A stretch of DNA of 64,000 nt from CBDDFN01 sp965227065 (lineage in GTDB: Bacteria > Pseudomonadota > Alphaproteobacteria > SPJN01), in NCBI GenBank assembly GCA_965227065.1, contig CBDDFN010000010.1:186001-250000 (forward strand), written 5' to 3'. The notes under the pieces were generated by a model. It was not told the DNA's origin. It did not search any database and was given only the letters and a program-made list of their open reading frames with translations. A program made the position numbers and the translations under genes. Shown in pieces: positions 35,972 to 45,353 of this stretch. Numbering within the stretch: position 1 is the first letter of the stretch; each line of letters begins with the position of its first letter.

Positions 35972-36682
35972 ATGAATGCGGCAAAGGTAAGTGTGATGAC
36001 CAACACGCGCAAAATTCTGATTGTTGATGATGATGAGCTGCTGCGCGAGACGCTCGCCGAGCAATTGGCCCTGCATGAAGAGTTCTCGCTTGAGCAGGCG
36101 AAAAACGGCGCAGAAGGCATCGAGGCGGCCAAGCAAAGCCATGTCGATCTCGTCCTGCTTGATGTCGGACTGCCTGATCTCGATGGCCGTGAAGTGTGCA
36201 AACTGTTGCGCCGCGCAGGCGTCAAAGTCCCCGTCATTATGCTGACGGGGGCCGATTCCGACGCTGACACGATTTTGGGCCTTGAAGCCGGTGCCAATGA
36301 TTATGTCACCAAGCCGTTCAAGTTCGGCGTGTTGCTGGCCCGTATTCGCGCGCAATTGCGCCAGCATGAACAATCCGAAGATGCCGTCTTCCAGGTCGGG
36401 CCCTATCAGTTCCAGCCCGCGCAAAAATTGATGCTGACTGATGACGGCAAGAAGATCCGGCTGACCGAAAAAGAGACCTCAATCCTGAAATATCTTTATC
36501 GTGCGGGTGACCGGCCCGTCGGCCGTGATGTGCTGCTGCATGAAGTGTGGGGCTACAATGCCGGGGTGACGACCCACACGCTTGAAACCCATATTTACCG
36601 GCTGCGTCAGAAGATCGAGGTGGACCCCGGCAATGCGGGGATCATCGTCACCGATCAGGGCGGCTACCGGCTGGTGCCTTAA
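35972..36682 (+). CDS. OmpR-family response regulator, CenR-like
   Basis: The 236-residue regulator has an acidic pocket DDDE, phospho-acceptor Asp in LVLLDVGLPDLDG, Thr in MLTGAD, Lys in VTKPF, and a winged-helix C-terminus with LTEKETSILKYL and THTLETHIYRLRQKIE. No histidine kinase is adjacent. The sequence KILIVDDDELLRETLAEQLALHEEF fits CenR, the essential cell-envelope regulator of Caulobacter and relatives; this is inference. An ATG at 35996 is an alternative start. Confidence 0.85.
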   Translation: MNAAKVSVMTNTRKILIVDDDELLRETLAEQLALHEEFSLEQAKNGAEGIEAAKQSHVDLVLLDVGLPDLDGREVCKLLRRAGVKVPVIMLTGADSDADTILGLEAGANDYVTKPFKFGVLLARIRAQLRQHEQSEDAVFQVGPYQFQPAQKLMLTDDGKKIRLTEKETSILKYLYRAGDRPVGRDVLLHEVWGYNAGVTTHTLETHIYRLRQKIEVDPGNAGIIVTDQGGYRLVP

Positions 36683-36693
36683 CGGCCCTTGAA

Positions 36694-37464
36694 CTAACAG
36701 CCTTTAAACTGGGGCGTGCGCTTTTCGGCGCGCGCCTTAAGCCCCTCTTTCAAATCCTCTGACGCCCAGCACGTTCCGGTCTCGCGATAGGCGCGCGCCT
36801 CATCAAGCTCACCGCGCGCCAGCTCGTTCAGGCTGCGCTTCATGCCCTGGACGGCAAGCGGGGCAAAGCCTGCCATTTCAGCCGCGCGGTCGGCGGCCAG
36901 CGCAAGCGGGTCATCAGCCCACCAGTCGCAAAAGCCGATGGCGCGCAAGCCCGCCTCATCAAAGGTTTCGCCCGCCAGAATGAGCCGCTTGGCCGCCTGC
37001 AACCCAAGCCGGGTTTGAAGCAGGCGCAAGCCATTGGGTGGATAGTGAATGCCGACCCGTGCGGGCGGCACGAAGGAGCGGATGCCCGGCTTGCCGATGC
37101 GGAAATCACACGCCAGTGCCAGCTCAACCCCCCCGCCATAGACCGAGCCATTGAGCGCGCAGATTGTCGGCTGGTTGAGATTTTCCAGCGCGCGGGTCAC
37201 CGCTTCCATCGGGTGGGTGTCCCAGGCCTCGTCCCCCTCATGGGTTTGCGCCATCATTTCGCTCAATGACGCGCCTGAACAAAAGGTCCGCTCGCCCGCG
37301 CCGGTCAACACGACCGCCCGAATGACCTGATCGTCATTGATATCGGCAATCAGATGGTTGAGCCGGTCAAGATCGGAAAACTCAAGCGCATTGTGGGTGT
37401 GTGGCCGGTTGAGCGTGATGGTCGCCACCGCATCGGTCTGGCTGAATTCAATCGGGCTGGTCAT
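36694..37464 (-). CDS. Enoyl-CoA hydratase/isomerase family protein
   Basis: The 256-residue crotonase-fold protein has LTGAGERTFCSGASLSEM and the oxyanion segment ALNGSVYGGGVELALACDFRI, conserved in hydratases. The first catalytic Glu of short-chain enoyl-CoA hydratase is in GGGVELA; the second position reads GIHYPPNG instead of the usual LGL-type P-GG-G, so methylglutaconyl- or other CoA substrates are possible. It is convergent with the response regulator gene. Confidence 0.82.
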   Translation of the reverse strand: MTSPIEFSQTDAVATITLNRPHTHNALEFSDLDRLNHLIADINDDQVIRAVVLTGAGERTFCSGASLSEMMAQTHEGDEAWDTHPMEAVTRALENLNQPTICALNGSVYGGGVELALACDFRIGKPGIRSFVPPARVGIHYPPNGLRLLQTRLGLQAAKRLILAGETFDEAGLRAIGFCDWWADDPLALAADRAAEMAGFAPLAVQGMKRSLNELARGELDEARAYRETGTCWASEDLKEGLKARAEKRTPQFKGC

Positions 37465-37563
37465 GATGGATCCTCAAACAGATGCTGTGTCATCGCATGG
37501 CGGGATTGACGGCTCAACCCGGCACTTTATGGTGCTGCCATCCGCAATTGAGAGATGTGAGCT

Positions 37564-38025
37564 ATGATTGAGCGCCCCCAAACCCCGCTTGGCCTTCCCG
37601 ATGAATTGCCGCCCAATGTGGCCGCCTCGCGCAAGGCTGAAACCGGCGGCTCGGTCATTCTGGGTCTGGAGATCCTGGGCTGTGATGCCGAAGCGGGCCT
37701 GTGCGATGTCGCCTATGAAGCCTCTGATGCGCTTGCCAACAAATGGGGCGCGGTGCATGGTGGCATGGTGGCAGCCATGATGGATGATGTGATGGCGCTG
37801 GCCGCCGGGCTTCATGTCGAATGGGGCCAGATCGTCCCCACCCTGGAGATGAAGGTGAGCTATCTGTCACCGGCGCGCAAAGGCCGGCTCACCGCACGCG
37901 GCCAGGTGATCAAGCGCGGCAAGTCGACAATCTTTGTTGAAGGCGCTTTATGGAACGAGGATGGCAGCCTGGCGGCCACCGGCACCTCGACCTACACGCT
38001 GGTCACGCTCAAGAAGAAAAGCTAG
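37564..38025 (+). CDS. PaaI/YdiI family hot-dog thioesterase
   Basis: The 153-residue hot-dog protein has the family motif NKWGAVHGGMVAAMMDDVM (near residues 60-78), with Asp or His as catalytic groups, and VSYLSPARKGRLTARGQV. Members hydrolyse acyl- or aryl-CoA thioesters. It is divergent from the enoyl-CoA hydratase gene and shares CTAG with the convergent DUF6614 gene at its stop. Confidence 0.87.
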   Translation: MIERPQTPLGLPDELPPNVAASRKAETGGSVILGLEILGCDAEAGLCDVAYEASDALANKWGAVHGGMVAAMMDDVMALAAGLHVEWGQIVPTLEMKVSYLSPARKGRLTARGQVIKRGKSTIFVEGALWNEDGSLAATGTSTYTLVTLKKKS

Positions 38026-38348
38026 GCGTCAAACTGATCGGGAAAATCGCGTTCCAGCGCAAAGGTCGGATTGTCGATCAGGCTGTTAAGCGCGACATGC
38101 TCGCTGTCCACCGGCTCTACCCGTGACGCCACGCGCTGGAACAGTTTTTCCAGATGCCCCAGATGGCGCGTCTCGATCATGATGTGAAAATCCTGCAGCG
38201 GTGACAGGCCAAGCTTGCGCCGCAGCAGCCGCCAGCGGCGGATCAGCTTTTCTTCCTGCAGCCGGTTCAGAAACGCGTTCGCCGCCTCAACCATCTGCGC
38301 ATCGGTAACGCCGGGCTTGAGATCAAACCAGATGTGATAAATGTCCAT
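38022..38348 (-). CDS. DUF6614 family protein
   Basis: The 108-residue protein begins MDIYHIWFDLKPGV, followed by RRWRLLRRKLGL and FHIMIETRHLGHLEKLF, which fits a short alpha/beta family of unknown function (DUF6614). It is 7 bases downstream of xthA with the same direction, and converges with the thioesterase gene. Confidence 0.72.
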   Translation of the reverse strand: MDIYHIWFDLKPGVTDAQMVEAANAFLNRLQEEKLIRRWRLLRRKLGLSPLQDFHIMIETRHLGHLEKLFQRVASRVEPVDSEHVALNSLIDNPTFALERDFPDQFDA

Positions 38349-38355
38349 GTCTGCC

Positions 38356-39159
38356 TCACACTGTGATTGTCGCGACCACAGGACAATGGTCGGACGGTTT
38401 TTCGCCATCCCGATAGGATTCCAGAATGGCTGTTTTTTGAACGGTTTTCTGCAAGGCCGGGCTCACCCAGATATGATCGAGCCGCCGGCCCCGGTTTGAG
38501 GCCCGCCAGTCGCGCGCCCGGTAGCTCCACCAGGTGTAGAGTTTCTCGTCATCCGGCACGGCGGCCCGTATCGGGTCATGCCATTGTCCGGCCGCCTCGA
38601 CACGGGCGAGATGCTCAATCTCGACAGGGGTGTGCGAAACAACTTTCAAAAGCTGCTTGTGGCTCCAAACATCATGCTCACCCGGCGCGATGTTGAGGTC
38701 GCCGACCATCACGCGTTTGGCGGTGCCGTGATCGGCCCAGCCTTTCATCCACTCTTCCATTTCGGTCAGGAAATCGAGCTTGTGGCGGAATTTCGGGTTC
38801 TTGCCGGGATCGGCTTCATCGCCGCCTGCGGGAACATAGAAATTGTGCAGCTCACCCCCGCCAGGCAGGCTGACGGCAATGTGGCGGGTGTCACCCATGG
38901 CGCAGAATTCGCGCGCTTCGAGCGTTTCGATGGGAACCCGGGCAATGGTGGCAACCCCGTGATAGGCCTTCTGGCCATTGATCGCGAGATGGGGGTAACC
39001 GGCCTGCACGAACGGCTTTGAGGGGAAACTGTCATTGTGCACTTTGGTTTCTTGCAGACACAGCACGTCAGGCTGTTCTGTTTCCAGAAACTCCAGCACA
39101 CGATTGATGCGCAGGCGGACCGAATTGATATTCCAGGTGGCGATTTTGAGCTTGGGCAT
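38356..39159 (-). CDS. xthA: Exodeoxyribonuclease III / AP endonuclease XthA
   Basis: The 267-residue EEP-fold nuclease shows IATWNINSVRLR, VLCLQETKVHND with the metal Glu, VGDLNIAPGEHDVW and the terminal SDHCPV. It repairs abasic sites. The ATG at 39159 gives the canonical MPKLKIATWNIN; the in-frame stretch upstream runs over the stem-loop region and is not coding-like. Confidence 0.95.
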   Translation of the reverse strand: MPKLKIATWNINSVRLRINRVLEFLETEQPDVLCLQETKVHNDSFPSKPFVQAGYPHLAINGQKAYHGVATIARVPIETLEAREFCAMGDTRHIAVSLPGGGELHNFYVPAGGDEADPGKNPKFRHKLDFLTEMEEWMKGWADHGTAKRVMVGDLNIAPGEHDVWSHKQLLKVVSHTPVEIEHLARVEAAGQWHDPIRAAVPDDEKLYTWWSYRARDWRASNRGRRLDHIWVSPALQKTVQKTAILESYRDGEKPSDHCPVVATITV

Positions 39160-39263
39160 AAGAACACGCTTTGTTGTCGTCTGATCAAGCAATGCTGTGT
39201 GGCGGCCAATTATGCAAGGGGGTAAGCGGGGGTATCGCCGAACTATTGGGGGAAGAAAGCGAG

Positions 39264-39435
39264 GCGCCCGGCCGAGGGGGGGGATTTCAGCCGGGCGCGA
39301 GGCTTTCAAGACGCCCACCATGGGGATCAGTTGGTGGGTCGTTCCCGCGCCGCCGCCACCTGCCGGAGAGCGGGGGGCAAAGGACCGGCAAGGACATGTG
39401 CCGGCGCGGGGCCTGATCATGAAATAGGGATCAGG
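39264..39435. ncRNA. Candidate structured RNA: four consecutive perfect stem-loops
   Basis: Within 172 bases, in the 367-base gap between xthA and lolA, four stem-loops with perfect stems follow each other. They are GCGCCCGGC/GCCGGGCGC (39264-39272, 39290-39298), CCCACCA/TGGTGGG (39314-39320, 39332-39338), CCGGCA/TGCCGG (39385-39390, 39399-39404) and CCTGATC/GATCAGG (39412-39418, 39429-39435). Read on the plus strand, loops 1 to 3 contain GGA and loop 4 ends GG next to GA, like CsrA-sponge RNAs; on the minus strand they are C-rich. No open reading frame here looks real. A further CCCTATT/AATAGGG hairpin follows at 39479-39495. The strand is unknown and the call is tentative. Confidence 0.4.
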
Positions 39436-39478
39436 GCGGGCAACTTCAAGATGGTGCGGTGCAAAATATTTGTGAAAA

Positions 39479-39495
39479 CCCTATTACAAATAGGG
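39479..39495. other. Small hairpin downstream of lolA
   Basis: CCCTATT-ACA-AATAGGG, a perfect 7-base stem with a 3-base loop, lies 32 bases beyond the lolA stop. It may assist termination of the leftward lolA transcript, but there is no T run on that strand. Confidence 0.35.
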
Positions 39496-39526
39496 ACTTA
39501 GCTATGGCTTTGGAATTATTCGCCTT

Positions 39527-40141
39527 TTAGTTCCGCTTCATCGGCTGGATGGTGTCGGAGATGTGGAACAGGCTGTTTGCCAGCTCAAGACCATATGTGT
39601 GCGCCGAAAAAATCACCCGCGTATCGAGACCTTGCGCATCGGTGATCACCCATTGGCGCAACTCAAAGGGTTGCTTGGCAAATTCCAGCATGATCTGACC
39701 TTGACCCGGCTCATCCTTGTCGCGCGCGGTGACACGGACAATATCATCGCCTTGCTCGATGGAAACGATTTCGGCTTTGGCGGAAAAATCAACGTCCTTG
39801 GCGAGCAGCATGGACAGCGGGGTCGAACCGGCGGGATAGCGGTCAACCGTGTTGAATTCCCGGTCTTCAAGCGTCACGAAGGAGCGGTTGGCGACCACCG
39901 TGATCGGATTGGGGTCGGCATATTCAAACCGGGCGCGGCCGGGCCGCTTCATATAGGCGGTGCCGGTTGAAATCGTGCCGGTTGAATCGACCTGTTCAAA
40001 CTGCGCGCGGAAGGTGGTGATTTTGTTGAAATAGCCATTGGCTTCGGAGAGCACGCGATCGGCGCTCCATTCCTGCGCGGCCAAAGCCGGGGTGGAAAGC
40101 GCGAAACCAAGGGCGAGAACTGTCATAAGGCGTTTGATCAT
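39527..40141 (-). CDS. lolA: Outer-membrane lipoprotein carrier protein LolA
   Basis: The 204-residue protein has a signal peptide (FALSTPALA|AQEW) and LolA features: FNKITTFRAQFEQ, AYMKRPGRARFEY and TVVANRSFVTLED. LolA carries lipoproteins across the periplasm from LolCDE. The gene lies directly downstream of ftsK, an order common in alphaproteobacteria. Confidence 0.94.
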   Translation of the reverse strand: MIKRLMTVLALGFALSTPALAAQEWSADRVLSEANGYFNKITTFRAQFEQVDSTGTISTGTAYMKRPGRARFEYADPNPITVVANRSFVTLEDREFNTVDRYPAGSTPLSMLLAKDVDFSAKAEIVSIEQGDDIVRVTARDKDEPGQGQIMLEFAKQPFELRQWVITDAQGLDTRVIFSAHTYGLELANSLFHISDTIQPMKRN

Positions 40142-40190
40142 GATGCTGTTGTCGCCTCAAATTGTGGCGTCTTCATGAACGCCATGGGGC

Positions 40191-42557
40191 TTACTCGTCA
40201 TGCTCGGGCAACAGAACCTCGCGTTTGCCGACATGGTTGGGGCCTGAAATCATGCCCTCTTCTTCCATCTGCTCGATCAGGCGGGCGGCGCGGTTATAGC
40301 CAATCTGCAAGCGGCGCTGAATATAGCTTGTGGAGGCTTTGCGGTCGCGCGCCACAATGGCGACGGCTTCATCAAACAATTTGTCGCCCGAACTTTCCAT
40401 CATGCCGGGAATAGCGGGGCCCTCGCCATCGTCGGTATCGATAGTGACGCTTTCAAGATATTCAGGCGTACCCTGTTTCTTGAGAAAATCGACCACTTCT
40501 TCAACTTCCTCATCGGACACAAACGGTCCATGCACCCGGGTGATGCGGCCACCGCCCGCCATATAAAGCATGTCGCCCATGCCCAAAAGCTGTTCGGCCC
40601 CCTGCTCGCCCAAAATCGTCCGGCTGTCGATTTTCGAGGTCACCTGGAAGGAAATCCGGGTCGGGAAGTTGGCCTTGATCGTGCCGGTGATGACATCGAC
40701 GCTGGGCCGCTGGGTCGCCATGATGAGGTGAAGCCCCGCCGCGCGCGCCATCTGTGCCAGCCGCTGGATCGAGGCTTCAACCTCCTTGCCGGCCACCAGC
40801 ATCAAATCGGCCATCTCGTCGACGATCACGACGATATAGGGCATGGGCTCAAGCCCCAGCTCCTCGGTTTCATATTCGGGTTTGCCTTCGGCATCAAAGC
40901 CGGTCTGCACCGTGCGGGTAAGGGTTTCGCCCTTGGCGGCGGCTTCGCGCAAACGCTGATTATAGCCGTGAATATTGCGCACGCCGAGCTTGGCCATGTT
41001 GCGATAGCGGTCTTCCATTTCGCGCACCGCCCATTTGAGCGCGACGACCGCTTTTTTCGGATCGGTCACCACGGGCGTCAGCAAATGAGGAATGTCGTCA
41101 TAGACCGACAGTTCCAGCATTTTGGGGTCAACCATGATCATCCGGCATTGATCGGGCGTCATGCGGTACAGGATCGACAAGATCATGGTGTTGATCGACA
41201 CCGACTTGCCCGAACCGGTCGTACCGGCAATCAACAAGTGGGGCATGCGCGCCAGATCGGCCATCACCGGGGCGCCGCCAATATCCTTGCCCAGCGCCAG
41301 GGTGAGGTTTGATTTCTTGTCGTCAAACTCTGACGCCGACAAAAGCTCCCGCAAATAAACGGTCTCGCGGCGCGTATTGGGCAGCTCAATCCCGATGGCG
41401 TTTTTGCCGGGGATGACGGCGACGCGCGCCGAGATTGCCGACATGGAACGCGCAATATCATCAGCCAGTCCGATCACCCGGCTTGATTTGATACCCGCAG
41501 CGGGCTGGAGTTCATACAAGGTGACGACGGGACCGGGGCGTACGGCAATGATCTCGCCTTTGACGCCAAAGTCATCGAGCACGCCTTCGAGCAGCCGGGC
41601 ATTTTGTTCAAGCGCATCATCGGACAGGCGGTTGCCGGGCTGGCTGGGGTCAGGCTCTTCCAGGATCGACAAAGGCGGCAGGTCAGGCCCGTCCCGATCA
41701 TCAAGCGCCAGCACGGGTTGTTTTTCGGCACTGGCGCGCTTGGATTCCTTGGTTTTCTTTTTCTCGCGTGCCACCCGTTTGGGTTTGGGCTTTTGCGCCG
41801 GGGTTGCGCTGCTTGTGTCGGCCTTGGCCTTTTTCTTTTTGGCTTTGGGCTTGGGGGCGGGAACATCATCCAGCGCGCTTTTGGGTTCGCGCTTGAACAG
41901 GCTGGCGACACCGCGCGCCACCCATTCGGCCGCAAAAAGAGTGTAGCGGGTCAAGAAGCCGAAAAACTTCGCCAGATAAACCCATTCCGCGCGGCTGACA
42001 CCCATGGCGAGGCTGAGGCAGAACAGGCTGACAAGCGCCATGACACCGGCCAGCGCAAGCGGCGGGACGGTAACCAGCGCCCCGATCAGCCCGCTCAAGA
42101 GTCCTGCAAGACTTTGGCCGATGACGCCGCCCAGTCCCGCTTCGTACGGATAGCCTTGCGGCGCGGGGAGCAAACCCGCCGTCATCGCCATCACCGCCAT
42201 GGCGACCGGCAAGGCGGCGAGATTAAGCCAGAACAGCGGCAGGCCCTGATGCGAAATGGTGCGCCAGCCCCATCCGCCCAGAACCAGAATGAGGGCGGCG
42301 GTGCCAAGGCCGATCATCTGCAACAGACCATCGGAGACTTGCGCGCCCCAAAAACCCAGAACATTGCGCGGGTCGCCGGGGCTTGCCACATTGCCACTGG
42401 GGTCTGAGGCTGAATGGGTCAAAAGCGCGAGGGCGAGCGCCAGTGCCAGGCCGATCAGCGCCAGTCCCAGAAGCTCAACAGACCGGCGCGCGATGAAGCG
42501 CTTCAGCGTATCGGTCCACAATGGTGCCTCGCCGGTTTCCATATCGGTTCGTGCCAT
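40191..42557 (-). CDS. ftsK: DNA translocase FtsK
   Basis: The 788-residue protein has four N-terminal membrane helices, a Lys/Pro/Ala-rich linker (from about residue 215), the motor with Walker A GTTGSGKSVS (near residue 450) and Walker B YIVVIVDEMADLM, and a winged-helix gamma domain at the C-terminus (SYIQRRLQIGYNRAARLIEQ). It pumps DNA at the septum to the dif site. The ATG at 42557 overlaps the stop of the upstream aminotransferase gene (TAATG); a GTG four codons before is less likely. Confidence 0.96.
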   Translation of the reverse strand: MARTDMETGEAPLWTDTLKRFIARRSVELLGLALIGLALALALALLTHSASDPSGNVASPGDPRNVLGFWGAQVSDGLLQMIGLGTAALILVLGGWGWRTISHQGLPLFWLNLAALPVAMAVMAMTAGLLPAPQGYPYEAGLGGVIGQSLAGLLSGLIGALVTVPPLALAGVMALVSLFCLSLAMGVSRAEWVYLAKFFGFLTRYTLFAAEWVARGVASLFKREPKSALDDVPAPKPKAKKKKAKADTSSATPAQKPKPKRVAREKKKTKESKRASAEKQPVLALDDRDGPDLPPLSILEEPDPSQPGNRLSDDALEQNARLLEGVLDDFGVKGEIIAVRPGPVVTLYELQPAAGIKSSRVIGLADDIARSMSAISARVAVIPGKNAIGIELPNTRRETVYLRELLSASEFDDKKSNLTLALGKDIGGAPVMADLARMPHLLIAGTTGSGKSVSINTMILSILYRMTPDQCRMIMVDPKMLELSVYDDIPHLLTPVVTDPKKAVVALKWAVREMEDRYRNMAKLGVRNIHGYNQRLREAAAKGETLTRTVQTGFDAEGKPEYETEELGLEPMPYIVVIVDEMADLMLVAGKEVEASIQRLAQMARAAGLHLIMATQRPSVDVITGTIKANFPTRISFQVTSKIDSRTILGEQGAEQLLGMGDMLYMAGGGRITRVHGPFVSDEEVEEVVDFLKKQGTPEYLESVTIDTDDGEGPAIPGMMESSGDKLFDEAVAIVARDRKASTSYIQRRLQIGYNRAARLIEQMEEEGMISGPNHVGKREVLLPEHDE

Positions 42558-43780
42558 TATGCGTTCCACCAGTTCAGCAGCCGCGTGAAAGCGGTATCAA
42601 GTGTCTCAAGATCATCAACCAGCGCGATGCGCACAAAGCGCTGTCCGGGATTATCGCCGGTTTCGGTGTCACGGGCGAGAAAGGCGCCGGGCAGGACCCG
42701 CAAGCCGTAATCGCGCCACAGCTCAAGGGCCGCTGTTTCGCCATCGCGCACGTCAAGCCAGAGGAAAAAGCCACCCGCCGGGGTCACCGGGCCAAAGGAT
42801 GCACCAAGCCTTTGTTCAGCCAGTGCGAATTTGGCGCCATAGGCTTTGCGGTTTGCTTCAACATGATCTTCATCAGCCCAGGCGAGTGCGGCGGCCTCAT
42901 ACACCGGGATCGGTGAGGGTGCCCCGCCATAGGCGCGGACTTTCATGAATTTTTGAATGAGGCGTGCGTCACCCGCGGCAAAGCCTGAGCGCAGCCCCGG
43001 CAGGTTGGAGCGTTTGGACAGCGAGTGAAACACCAAAACACCGTCGAGCGAACTGGTGCTGGCATAGGCGGCATCAAGCCCGCCGACCGGCGGCTCGCCC
43101 AGATAGATTTCCGAATAGCATTCATCCAGCGCCAGCACGCAGCCATGCATGCGGCACAGACCGATCAGCTTTTCAAGATAGGCTCGTGAGGCGACCGCAC
43201 CTTGCGGGTTGGCGGGACTGCACAGGTAAAACAGGCTGGCGCGCGCCCACACATCGTCGGGGATACCATCAAGGTCGGGCAGAAATCCGGTATCCTGCGT
43301 GGCGGGCAAAAAGACCGGCTCGGCGCCCGCGGCTAGGGCTGCCGCCGCATAGCATTGGTAAAACGGATTGGGCATCAACACAGTGGGTTGCGCGCCCGCC
43401 TTGTGGGTCGGCACCAGCGCGATGGCGGCCTGAAACAGCCCCTCGCGCGTGCCATTGAGCGGCAGAATATTGCCTTCGCTGATGAGATCATGGGGCAGGT
43501 TAAACCGCCAGGTCAGCCAGCCGGTGACGGCCGCCTGCCAGCTTTCGGTTCCCTGATTGGGCGGATAGCGGCGAAACCCGGCCTGATGACGATTGAGTGC
43601 GTCCATGACAAAGGCGGGAAAATCGTGTTTGGGCTCACCGATGGACAGGTTGATCGGCTCAAGCGCAGGGCGTGTGTCGCCGAGCAGGGTGCGCAGGCGC
43701 GGAAAGGCGTAAGGCGGCAGACCGGCAAAACGGTCGCCGTCGGATGCCGGGGCGTGCGGAACGGGAGCGGAACGAATCAT
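42557..43780 (-). CDS. dapC: Class I/II aminotransferase, probable succinyldiaminopimelate transaminase (DapC-like)
   Basis: The 407-residue PLP enzyme has LNGTREGLF, MPNPFYQCYAAAAL, LCSPANPQGAV, LDECYSEIY and the cofactor lysine in FHSLSKRSNLPGLRSGF. Homologues next to ftsK in alphaproteobacteria act in lysine/meso-diaminopimelate synthesis. The specific substrate is inferred from family resemblance. It is coupled to ftsK by a one-base overlap. Confidence 0.82.
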   Translation of the reverse strand: MIRSAPVPHAPASDGDRFAGLPPYAFPRLRTLLGDTRPALEPINLSIGEPKHDFPAFVMDALNRHQAGFRRYPPNQGTESWQAAVTGWLTWRFNLPHDLISEGNILPLNGTREGLFQAAIALVPTHKAGAQPTVLMPNPFYQCYAAAALAAGAEPVFLPATQDTGFLPDLDGIPDDVWARASLFYLCSPANPQGAVASRAYLEKLIGLCRMHGCVLALDECYSEIYLGEPPVGGLDAAYASTSSLDGVLVFHSLSKRSNLPGLRSGFAAGDARLIQKFMKVRAYGGAPSPIPVYEAAALAWADEDHVEANRKAYGAKFALAEQRLGASFGPVTPAGGFFLWLDVRDGETAALELWRDYGLRVLPGAFLARDTETGDNPGQRFVRIALVDDLETLDTAFTRLLNWWNA

Positions 43781-43810
43781 GCGCTCACGATACGTCCGGG
43801 GCGCGCATAA

Positions 43811-43844
43811 GAAAAGGGCGCCCGGCAGCGCGGACGCCCTTTCC
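43811..43844. terminator. Terminator hairpin between the aminotransferase start and the ammonium transporter end
   Basis: AAAGGGCG and CGCCCTTT form a perfect stem with A and T runs on the flanks, so it can work on the leftward ammonium transporter transcript. Confidence 0.7.
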
Positions 43845-43873
43845 CGATTTTGTGTTGCCGAATGGCGAACCGA

Positions 43874-45136
43874 TTAGCGAACCGGCAGATCTTCTTCCGG
43901 GTAGGCGCTGATTGAATGGATCGCAAGGTCGGCCCCGCGATGCTCGTCCTCTTCCGAAAGCCGGATGCCGACAATGGCTTTCAGCGCGCCATAAAGGATA
44001 AAGCCTGCAATCGCTGCATAGGCGCAGCCCGCCAGCGAGCCGATGATCTGGCTTTCAAGGGCCACACCGCCCAGACCGCCAAGGGCTTCCTGACCGAATA
44101 TGCCGCAGGCAATGCCGCCCCACAGGCCGCACAGGCCATGCAGGGGCCACACGCCGAGCACATCGTCGATTTTGAATTTCTCATGGCAGATCTGGAACAT
44201 ATAGACGAACAGACCGCCGGCCACGCCGCCAACCACGAGCGAGCCGAGCGGATGCATGATATCGGAACCCGCACACACAGCCACAAGGCCCGCAAGCGCG
44301 CCATTGTGCACAAAGCCCGGATCGTTGCGTCCGACCAGGGTGGCAACCAACAGGCCGCCAACCATAGCAAGCAGCGAGTTCATCGCCACAAGCCCGTTGA
44401 TCGATTCCAGGCTTGCCGCTGTCATAACGTTAAAGCCGAACCAGCCCACGCACAGGAACCATGAACCCAGCGCCAGGAAGGGAATGTTTGACGGCGGGAT
44501 GCCCACGACTGTGCCATCCTTGCGGTAATGGCCTTTGCGCGCGCCCAGATGAATGACGGCAGCAAGCGCCAGCCATCCGCCCACACCATGCACAACAATC
44601 GATCCGGCAAAGTCGCGGAAGCCCGCGCCGAAGCTTTCTTCCAGCCAGCCTTGCAGACCAAAATTGCCGTTCCAGGCAATGCCTTCAAACAAGGGATAGA
44701 GCACGCCGACAATGACGGCGGAAGCAAGCGCTTGCGGCCAGAATTTCGCACGTTCGGCAATGCCGCCTGAAATGATCGCCGGCACCGCTGCGGCAAAGGT
44801 CAACAAGAAGAAGAATTTGACCAGATCATAGCCTGAAGAAGCGAACTCATAGCCCTCGGCCTTGACCTCGCCGGTCAACACTTTGGCGTTCACCAGAAAA
44901 TCAACGCCATAGGCAATGGCATAGCCCAAGAAGAAATAGACAATGGTCGAAGTTGAGAAATCGAAGAAGATTTTGACAAGCGCATTCACCTGGTTTTTGC
45001 GCCGCACCGTGCCAACCTCCAAAAAGGCAAAGCCCGAATGCATCAGAAAAACCAGGATCGCGCCCATCAGCACGAAAAAGACGTCACCGCCCGTGACAAA
45101 GGCTTCCATGGTAGAGACCCCCGTTGATCGCCCCAT
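43874..45136 (-). CDS. Ammonium transporter (Amt family), paralogue without signal peptide
   Basis: The protein (420 residues from 45136, or 411 from ATG 45109, which gives the usual MEAFVTGGDVFFV start) has eleven membrane helices and the twin-His pore: VVHGVGGWLA and WPLHGLCGLWGG. The Phe gate is in the expected place. It is the second of two Amt genes here, behind the first one and glnK, separated from it by a terminator, so it is probably expressed separately. Confidence 0.92.
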   Translation of the reverse strand: MGRSTGVSTMEAFVTGGDVFFVLMGAILVFLMHSGFAFLEVGTVRRKNQVNALVKIFFDFSTSTIVYFFLGYAIAYGVDFLVNAKVLTGEVKAEGYEFASSGYDLVKFFFLLTFAAAVPAIISGGIAERAKFWPQALASAVIVGVLYPLFEGIAWNGNFGLQGWLEESFGAGFRDFAGSIVVHGVGGWLALAAVIHLGARKGHYRKDGTVVGIPPSNIPFLALGSWFLCVGWFGFNVMTAASLESINGLVAMNSLLAMVGGLLVATLVGRNDPGFVHNGALAGLVAVCAGSDIMHPLGSLVVGGVAGGLFVYMFQICHEKFKIDDVLGVWPLHGLCGLWGGIACGIFGQEALGGLGGVALESQIIGSLAGCAYAAIAGFILYGALKAIVGIRLSEEDEHRGADLAIHSISAYPEEDLPVR

Positions 45137-45270
45137 ACAGACCCGCCCTTGGGCCTGTTTGATGTGCCGGGGACACTAGGGGCAAATTCGGGCCAGATCA
45201 ACGAAGTTTGCACGATTTTTCATCAAATGAGCGGATTGGCGCGCAATCCCGCCTAATAAATGATCAAAGG

Positions 45271-45304
45271 TAAAGAAAAGCCCCGGTATCAGGGATACCG
45301 GGGC
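45271..45304 (-). terminator. Rho-independent terminator of the glnK-amtB unit
   Basis: On the minus strand a perfect 10-base stem GCCCCGGTAT/ATACCGGGGC with a 5-base loop is followed by TTTTCTTTA. It lies 50 bases after the amtB stop. Confidence 0.93.
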
Positions 45305-45353
45305 CAGGGGATGAGGGGCATGGGAGGCACGCCCCTCACTGCGCTTGGGATGG

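Noticed and set aside
39171..39416. Short open frames in the xthA-lolA gap
   Set aside because: They have no ribosome site or family resemblance, and the sequence is dominated by inverted repeats.
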